A stretch of 13,113 bases of DNA from Gammaproteobacteria bacterium (GTDB lineage: Bacteria; Pseudomonadota; Alphaproteobacteria; UBA828). How positions within the stretch are numbered: the stretch's first letter is position 1; each line of letters opens with the position of its first letter. Below are positions 8,888 to 13,113 of this stretch, piece after piece. Made by a program: the position numbers and the translations under genes. Location of the stretch: positions 1 to 13,113 of the forward strand of contig PAWF01000006.1 of NCBI GenBank assembly GCA_002714015.1, given 5' to 3'. The notes under the pieces were generated by a model. It searched no databases. It worked only from the letters and a program-made list of their open reading frames with translations, and was not told the DNA's origin.

Positions 8888-9586
8888 CTATCTAGGAGAA
8901 GGAAGATTTTTTTCTAAAGTTTTTAGTAAAGACTCAGCTACCATCCAATCATATGCATTATCAACATCTATTGATCTTATTAGGTCAGTAATTAAAGGGT
9001 ATATTTTCCCCGCAAATAAGCTGTGATCCCTTCTTAGAGCTTTGGTGCGAGTTAAGTACACAGCTCCATTAGGAAAGTAAACTTTATTTATATCTTCTAG
9101 ACTAATCGGTTCGGCATAACTTTCAGTATTTATATTATAAATATGGTTTGTTGAAAGTTTTAAGGGGGACATAGAAATCACGCTATCTATATTTTTTCTG
9201 CTTTGAAGACACTCTAGGGCCTCAGTTAACATTTTTTCATTACGGAATGGTGATGTTGGCTGCAATATCATAACCATTTCTGGATCAGTCCCATTTTTGT
9301 TTTTAAACCAATCAAGAGCATGAATTACCGCATCTATTGTGGGAGATTTATCTGTAGAAATATTATCTGGACGCATGAATGGGACCTGCATTCCTTCCTT
9401 AAGTCCCTCGTCAGCAATTAATTTACTATCAGTAGATAAGATTAATGGTCCATTAATTTTTGATAACCTTACAACATCAGCAACTCTCTTAATTAGAGTT
9501 CTACCACCAAGATTTTTTATATTTTTGTTGGGCAAACGCTTAGATCCACCACGTGCAGGAACCAACATCATCAGAGGAATTTTCAA
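8888..9586 (-). CDS. CMP-nonulosonate cytidylyltransferase (NeuA/LegF-like)
   Basis: This enzyme transfers CMP from CTP to a nine-carbon acidic sugar, giving the donor used by glycosyltransferases. The 232-residue protein shows the CTP-binding PARGGSKRLPNKN (10-22), STDS (51-54), VPFMRP (68-73), QPTSPFR (109-115), NGAVY (173-177) and SIDVDNAYDW (205-214). The length and motifs fit NeuA/LegF enzymes. The RTQDL...YHDAG stretch that I associate with Helicobacter-type PseF is absent, so it looks closer to the sialic or legionaminic type even though pseB/C/G lie downstream. The natural substrate may be the pseudaminic derivative or another nonulosonate. The start is TTG at 9586, which overlaps the stop of the preceding gene as TTGA, with AGGA nine bases upstream. 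An ATG at residue 6 is the alternative. Confidence 0.88.
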   Translation of the reverse strand: MKIPLMMLVPARGGSKRLPNKNIKNLGGRTLIKRVADVVRLSKINGPLILSTDSKLIADEGLKEGMQVPFMRPDNISTDKSPTIDAVIHALDWFKNKNGTDPEMVMILQPTSPFRNEKMLTEALECLQSRKNIDSVISMSPLKLSTNHIYNINTESYAEPISLEDINKVYFPNGAVYLTRTKALRRDHSLFAGKIYPLITDLIRSIDVDNAYDWMVAESLLKTLEKNLPSPR

Positions 9587-10887
9587 GAGGCTATATCCTC
9601 TGTGATATTTTTAACCCTCTTTCTAAGTCGCCAACCATCTGTCCCCTTCTTCCATAGATGTGGGGAACGAAAACTATCTGCAATATCAAAGAATTCTTGC
9701 CTATCCATATCAAGATATTCTAAAAATTCTAGAAAATTCTTTTCGGGAAATTCTTCATCATATCGATGTACAAGAGATACCCCCTCCTCACGATTTATGT
9801 GATCGTTTCGAATCTCCTGACTAGCATCGTATGTTGCTCTTCCTATGCCAAATTTTACTAATGTAGTCCAATAATGATATGGATCAGTTTTGTCATCTAT
9901 AGAGTTGTATTTTGAATATGTACCCTCTGTTCTATCCTCATTAGCTAAAAAGCCTACATGTTCTGATGCATAATAATAACATTCCTGTGGTATCCACTTT
10001 AAATAAAACCCAAGATAATGAACCTCAATACCAGCACCTAGAAGAGCATCTAACTCTGCGGGCATGTAAGGTTCCATTTGTCCTTTCTTAATCCCAAAGC
10101 TTGGAAGATCTTTCATAGATACACCGCCGAAGTAAAGCTCATCATTCGCATTAACCTGAGTGGAATAATAGGAAGCGTCCCTTACTGCATTTTTGTTATC
10201 TGCAGCAGGGTTTCCATACTCTGCCTCATTTTCTCCATAGAAAACTAACGGGATACCCATTTTAATTGCCATTTTTGGTGCATAATTTTTTTGTCCAAAG
10301 ATAAATGGTTGAAATGGGTGGAGAAGGTTGCGAAACGCTAACTGGGTTAGCTTTCTATGTACTTGTCCGTCTGGGGTGAAAAGATAATTGTCAAAGCCAC
10401 CCTTATGAATCCATGCTTGATGATTGTGCCACCCAACTTCAGAATACAAGTGCGGTGCCCATGTAACAGTTAAGGGATGCATGTCAAACTCTCTCTTTAA
10501 AACCATTGCGGCGTAGATAGAGTCTTTTCCGCCTGAACCGGGAACTAGACAATCATAAGAGCCGTTCCGTGATCTATATTTATCACATAGCTCAGATAAA
10601 ACAGCACGGCGCTCATCCCAATCAACTATTTTACTTTTTCTCTCAGCTACCCTACACGCATCACATATTCCCTCTGAGTCAAAATTAATAGTTTCTTTCT
10701 TTGAGTTCTTGGTATGCTTGAATTCAACAGATGAGGAGGGTCTCTGATTTGAAATTACACATCTTTTACAATAAACCACGTTGCCTGGAAGCCCATACTT
10801 TATTTCTAGATCGCCTTCATCAGGATCTCGAATAAAGCGACTTCCCGTCTCTGAAATATATTCCTCAGTTTCAATATTTTCTGTCAT
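9583..10887 (-). CDS. N-acetyl sugar amidotransferase (PseA/LegA/WbpG family)
   Basis: This family converts an N-acetyl group on a nonulosonic or uronic acid to an acetamidino group, using ammonia delivered by HisH/HisF-type partners. The 434-residue protein has two Cys pairs that probably bind zinc: Cys40-x2-Cys43 (YCKRCVISNQRP) and Cys75-x2-Cys78 (ICDACR). The ATP-binding PP-loop VPGSGGKDS follows at 115-123. It is somewhat longer than WbpG (roughly 380 residues as I recall), mainly through an N-terminal lead of about 35 residues and a C-terminal extension. The ATG at 10887 shares one base with the hisH-like stop (TAATG). The gene order hisF, hisH, amidotransferase strongly supports a three-part amidination enzyme. 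I leave the symbol blank because PseA, LegA and WbpG cannot be separated by eye. Confidence 0.92.
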   Translation of the reverse strand: MTENIETEEYISETGSRFIRDPDEGDLEIKYGLPGNVVYCKRCVISNQRPSSSVEFKHTKNSKKETINFDSEGICDACRVAERKSKIVDWDERRAVLSELCDKYRSRNGSYDCLVPGSGGKDSIYAAMVLKREFDMHPLTVTWAPHLYSEVGWHNHQAWIHKGGFDNYLFTPDGQVHRKLTQLAFRNLLHPFQPFIFGQKNYAPKMAIKMGIPLVFYGENEAEYGNPAADNKNAVRDASYYSTQVNANDELYFGGVSMKDLPSFGIKKGQMEPYMPAELDALLGAGIEVHYLGFYLKWIPQECYYYASEHVGFLANEDRTEGTYSKYNSIDDKTDPYHYWTTLVKFGIGRATYDASQEIRNDHINREEGVSLVHRYDEEFPEKNFLEFLEYLDMDRQEFFDIADSFRSPHLWKKGTDGWRLRKRVKNITEDIAS

Positions 10888-11519
10888 TATATGAATTCTT
10901 TGCTTAGAAATTTATCTATTAACTTTAACCCGGAAGGACCACTTTTTTCTGGATGAAATTGAACACCTAAAATATTTTCTGAATAAATAGCTGCAGGTAT
11001 ATCTACACCATTAATATGTGTCGTAGCTGCTATATGTTTTGAGCAATGAAGTGAAGGAGCATAGGAGTGAACAAAGTACATCCAATCATTAGAATTTAAA
11101 TATTTTAAAATTGGCACATTAGGTCTGATAGCTAAGGATCTCCATCCTACATTTGGGACTCTAACTTTTGATTGAGAATTCATTTGCAAACTAGGCAGTT
11201 TAATCACCTTACCCGGTATAAAGCTGAGACCAGAATGGCTGCCAAACTCTTCGCTTTTTTCCAATAGCAATTGACACCCAACACAAATACCTAGTAACGG
11301 TATCCCTTTATTAACCGCCTCATGAAGAGGGTCAATAATTTTACGTTCCCTTAAACTAATCATAGCATCCCCAAAAGCTCCAACTCCGGGGAGAATCAAC
11401 CTACTAGCAGAAATAATCTTTAATGGATCATCCGTAACTATATATGACTTTTCAAGCATGTTTAAAGCTTGGCTCAAACTGAATAAATTGCCTCTGCCAT
11501 AATCTACTATAACTATCAT
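10887..11519 (-). CDS. hisH: HisH-type glutamine amidotransferase subunit (sugar amidination paralog)
   Basis: This is a 210-residue class I glutaminase of the imidazole glycerol phosphate synthase HisH family. The oxyanion region PGVGAFGDAM is at 44-53. The nucleophile is Cys79 in GICVGCQLLL (HisH of histidine biosynthesis usually reads GICLGMQ). The His/Glu pair is His189 and Glu191 in GVQFHPEKSG. It hydrolyses glutamine to ammonia, which would be channelled through the HisF-like partner. No other histidine genes are nearby and the gene sits in front of a PseA/WbpG-type amidotransferase, so I read it as the sugar-modification paralog rather than the histidine enzyme. The ATG at 11519 overlaps the hisF-like stop by four bases (ATGA), which points to coupled translation and an equal amount of both subunits. 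Confidence 0.9.
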   Translation of the reverse strand: MIVIVDYGRGNLFSLSQALNMLEKSYIVTDDPLKIISASRLILPGVGAFGDAMISLRERKIIDPLHEAVNKGIPLLGICVGCQLLLEKSEEFGSHSGLSFIPGKVIKLPSLQMNSQSKVRVPNVGWRSLAIRPNVPILKYLNSNDWMYFVHSYAPSLHCSKHIAATTHINGVDIPAAIYSENILGVQFHPEKSGPSGLKLIDKFLSKEFI

Positions 11520-12286
11520 GGCATTACCTCAGGTCTGATTAAAATACCTGCTTCTTTCAATGCTCTACGAATATCAAGTGGTGAATAATGTTCATAGTGA
11601 AATATACTTGCGCAAGCAACTGCGTCCAGATCGTCTGTTTTTACTGCCATAATTATATCTTCTGGGCTATTAGCTCCACCACAGCCTATAACCGGAATCT
11701 CGACTAGGCTTCTTACCTGTCGAAACAGTTCATGATCAAAGCCACGACGGGTTCCCTCTGAATCAACAGAAGTTAATAGCAGCTCTCCGGCACCAAGTTT
11801 TTCAGCTTCAACGACCCAATCTAAAACATTTAAACCTGTTCGCTCCCTACCATTATCTGTGAGAGCTTCCCATGTTTTTTCCCCTCGTTTTTTTGCTTCA
11901 ACTGATACAACTACACATTGACTTCCAAATGTTTCTGCAGACTCTTGGATAAATTTTGGATTTGCGATAGCTGCTGTATTAATTGCAACCTTATCCGCAC
12001 CAGAACGTAGTGCTGCTACAATATCATCGATAGAACGAATTCCTCCGCCAACCGTCAATGGGACAAAGATATCTCGGGCCGCCTCCTCAACTATAGGTAA
12101 AATATTATTACGACCATAGAGTGATGCTACGCTATCCATGTAGATAATTTCATCAATACCATTTTCATAATATTTTCGCGCCATTGACCCCGGTTTGCCA
12201 ACAATCCGAAGACCCTCAAGATGAATACCTTTTATTACGTTATCACCCTTAATATCAAGTCTTGCTATTAGACGAGGAGCTAGCAA
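11516..12286 (-). CDS. hisF: HisF-type cyclase subunit (sugar amidination paralog)
   Basis: This is a 256-residue (beta/alpha)8 barrel of the HisF family. Asp11 (IARLDIKGD) and Asp176 of HisF are kept, as are phosphate-loop motifs VGGGIRS (79-85), INTAA (102-106) and CGGANS (202-207). The second catalytic residue of histidine HisF (Asp130 in the Thermotoga numbering I recall) is Glu130 here, in VVVSVEAKKRG. CGGA also replaces the usual SGGA, as in the Pseudomonas HisF2 paralog. It probably serves as an ammonia-channelling partner for the sugar amidotransferase and may not cyclise a histidine intermediate. The start is TTG at 12286. An in-frame TGA lies 18 bases upstream, no ATG lies between, and AAAGGAAG sits four bases upstream. 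It is the first gene of the long run. Confidence 0.9.
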   Translation of the reverse strand: MLAPRLIARLDIKGDNVIKGIHLEGLRIVGKPGSMARKYYENGIDEIIYMDSVASLYGRNNILPIVEEAARDIFVPLTVGGGIRSIDDIVAALRSGADKVAINTAAIANPKFIQESAETFGSQCVVVSVEAKKRGEKTWEALTDNGRERTGLNVLDWVVEAEKLGAGELLLTSVDSEGTRRGFDHELFRQVRSLVEIPVIGCGGANSPEDIIMAVKTDDLDAVACASIFHYEHYSPLDIRRALKEAGILIRPEVMP

Positions 12287-12290
12287 TTTA

Positions 12291-12298
12291 CTTCCTTT
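12291..12298 (-). promoter_or_regulatory. Ribosome binding site deciding the TTG start of hisF-like gene
   Basis: The minus strand reads AAAGGAAG, then TAAA, then TTG. This strong Shine-Dalgarno match, together with the in-frame stop 18 bases upstream of the TTG, fixes the start at 12286 and rules out a longer protein. Confidence 0.75.
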
Positions 12299-12300
12299 AT

Positions 12301-12339
12301 TCAGTCATTAGTTTCTAATAGCAAAAGCAATAAAACCAT
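12301..12339 (-). other. Possible 12-codon leader reading frame with six consecutive Leu codons
   Basis: Between the promoter and the hisF-like start, an ATG at 12339 opens a frame encoding MVLLLLLLETND, ending at TGA (12303-12301). The six leucines use mixed codons (TTA TTG CTT TTG CTA TTA). AGGA lies only one base before the ATG, which is closer than usual. The stop ends just before the hisF ribosome site, so translation of the leader could influence hisF. It may equally be a chance frame in AT-rich DNA. No attenuator hairpin is visible. Confidence 0.25.
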
Positions 12340-12440
12340 TTCCTAAACACCAATCAACTTATGCTTATGTGAAGGAGTATTATATCACCCTCAAAATCAC
12401 CAAAACCTATTAAAAAAGTAGGTCTTAGCTTGCTATTAGA
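12314..12440. repeat. 11-bp inverted repeat around the promoter, arms 12314-12324 and 12430-12440
   Basis: The plus strand reads TCTAATAGCAA at 12314-12324 and its exact complement TTGCTATTAGA at 12430-12440, 105 bases apart. The -10 element lies between the arms. The upstream arm is outside the predicted transcript, so this is not an RNA hairpin from that promoter; DNA looping by a bound protein is one possibility. An 8-base direct repeat TCAGTCAT lies outside both arms (12301-12308 and 12472-12479). Chance is not excluded. Confidence 0.4.
12379..12387 (-). promoter_or_regulatory. Extended -10 promoter for the main operon
   Basis: The minus strand reads TGATATAAT: a perfect TATAAT hexamer (12384-12379) preceded by TG one base away, the extended -10 form recognised by the housekeeping sigma factor. 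No good -35 hexamer lies at 16-18 bases, which extended -10 promoters tolerate. It lies about 90 bases upstream of the hisF-like TTG, in the only sizeable non-coding gap, and points at the operon. I infer that it drives the whole run down to the left edge. Confidence 0.6.
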
Positions 12441-12480
12441 TAAATAATTTATTTTAGAGAATAGAGTAGAATCAGTCATA

Positions 12481-13113
12481 TTAGATTTTTGGGAATTCTT
12501 TGGAAAATTTCTCTTTATATTTTGTCACAAGGTCTTGCCGAACAAATATTGCATCACCTGAATAGTGCTTATATCCAGGATAATGTTCCCATTCAGCAAT
12601 CAGCTCATAGCCAGCTGATTTCATGACTGAAGTTATAGATTTTTGATTTTCTTTACCGTTTAACTCTATTGCCCACGAACTTACACATCTATTCTCCAGT
12701 AGCCTTTTTGCACCTTCTAAAACGTGGTTCTCAAATCCGTCAACATCAATTTTAATATGGGAGGGCTTTGGTAGACCTAGATCCCAATACATCCCATCAA
12801 GTGATACGGACATAATCCATTGATGACATAATATGGGCTGATCCTGCCTGCCTCCCCTATCGTAATCTTCTGGTTTTCCAACTGAGTTGCGATTCACACC
12901 AGGAATAGGACCATGATGCATGTAAAGTTTTCTGTGACCCATTTCAGAATCACATCCTGCCTGAAGAAGTTCAAAACTATCTCTTTTTGATACACCTTGA
13001 AGGACTACTGTCTTAAGAATTGTCTCAACACTTGGGGTAAATGGTTCAACAAACACTATTTTGCTATTCCAAAGATGGTTAACCAAAAAACCTTCTAGAC
13101 CATTAGATGACCC
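12481..13113 (-). CDS. FkbM-family methyltransferase, 5' end missing (cut by right edge)
   Basis: This is a SAM-dependent methyltransferase fragment of about 211 residues. The frame has no stop up to position 13113, and the extra codons read GSSNGLEGFL just before VNHLW, a glycine-rich SAM-binding motif I. The gene therefore begins outside the window, and a start at the TTG near 13086 would wrongly cut into the fold. KIVFVEPF matches the strand that ends in the acidic SAM-ribose residue. HIKIDVDGFENHVLEGAKRLL is the hallmark FkbM motif. FkbM enzymes O-methylate sugars or other small molecules, so methylation of a surface glycan is plausible. It is separated from the main operon by 194 bases with a promoter, so it probably belongs to an upstream transcript. 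The substrate is unknown. Confidence 0.85.
   Translation of the reverse strand, partial: GSSNGLEGFLVNHLWNSKIVFVEPFTPSVETILKTVVLQGVSKRDSFELLQAGCDSEMGHRKLYMHHGPIPGVNRNSVGKPEDYDRGGRQDQPILCHQWIMSVSLDGMYWDLGLPKPSHIKIDVDGFENHVLEGAKRLLENRCVSSWAIELNGKENQKSITSVMKSAGYELIAEWEHYPGYKHYSGDAIFVRQDLVTKYKEKFSKEFPKI

Larger units (their letters stand above)
12287..12480. other. Intergenic regulatory region between the FkbM gene and the main operon
   Basis: This 194-base gap is the only substantial non-coding stretch. On the minus strand it holds the extended -10 promoter, the inverted and direct repeats, the short leucine-rich frame and the hisF ribosome site. No strong GC-rich terminator follows the FkbM stop; only weak AT hairpins are present, such as CCTA/TAGG pairing near 12405-12425. 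Read-through from the FkbM gene is therefore possible. Confidence 0.6.

Noticed and set aside
10887..12286. hisF and hisH as part of histidine biosynthesis
   Set aside because: No other his gene is nearby, the next gene is a PseA/LegA/WbpG amidotransferase, and HisF has an altered catalytic residue. The sugar-modification role fits better.
12301..12339. A classical leucine transcription attenuator
   Set aside because: No GC-rich hairpin followed by a T run lies between the leader and hisF, and the gap is too short for one. Only the open frame is reported.
13084..13086. TTG as the start of the FkbM methyltransferase
   Set aside because: The frame is open to the window edge and the upstream codons encode GSSNGLEG, a SAM-binding motif that belongs to the same fold. 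The gene is truncated by the window rather than starting there.

Overview
The window is about 13.1 kb of AT-rich bacterial DNA (GC in the high 30s by eye). Every gene lies on the minus strand, so transcription runs from high to low coordinates. I recognise it as a nonulosonic (pseudaminic-type) acid biosynthesis and modification cluster from a Gram-negative bacterium, probably a proteobacterium. Such clusters decorate O-antigen, capsule or flagellin. No marker gene allows a species call. Non-ATG starts are common: six of the twelve genes whose 5' ends lie inside the window appear to start with TTG or GTG.

Layout in transcription order. At the right edge is the 3' part of an FkbM-type methyltransferase (12481 to beyond 13113). 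A 194-base gap follows. It holds an extended -10 promoter (TGATATAAT), nested short repeats and a tiny leucine-codon-rich reading frame. The main run then covers hisF-like and hisH-like genes, a PseA/LegA/WbpG-type sugar amidotransferase, a CMP-nonulosonate cytidylyltransferase, two unrecognised genes (the first with a Bfd-like [2Fe-2S] domain), a CBS-nucleotidyltransferase of the PtmE/LegE type, a fused ABC transporter, pseB, pseC, pseG, a formyltransferase-fold protein, and the first 21 codons of a PIG-L/LmbE deacetylase cut by the left edge. Spacing is tight (4-base overlaps, 1 to 50 base gaps) and I see no internal terminator, so this is probably one long operon.

How the genes probably work together. 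PseB and PseC convert UDP-GlcNAc to UDP-4-amino-4,6-dideoxy-beta-L-AltNAc. No PseH-type acetyltransferase is present. A formyltransferase sits next to PseG instead, suggesting the 4-amino group is formylated (becoming N7 of the nine-carbon sugar). PseG would release UDP; a PseI-type synthase must lie outside the window. The cytidylyltransferase would activate the product to a CMP sugar. The HisH/HisF/amidotransferase trio predicts conversion of an N-acyl group to an amidino group, and the PIG-L protein predicts a deacylation step. The ABC protein probably moves a lipid-linked glycan across the inner membrane.

The most unusual parts are the two unrecognised genes (one a Bfd-like iron-sulfur domain joined to a beta-rich domain), the combination of pseudaminic-type early enzymes with Leg/Neu-type nucleotidyltransferases, and departures from canonical catalytic residues in the HisF paralog and the formyltransferase.
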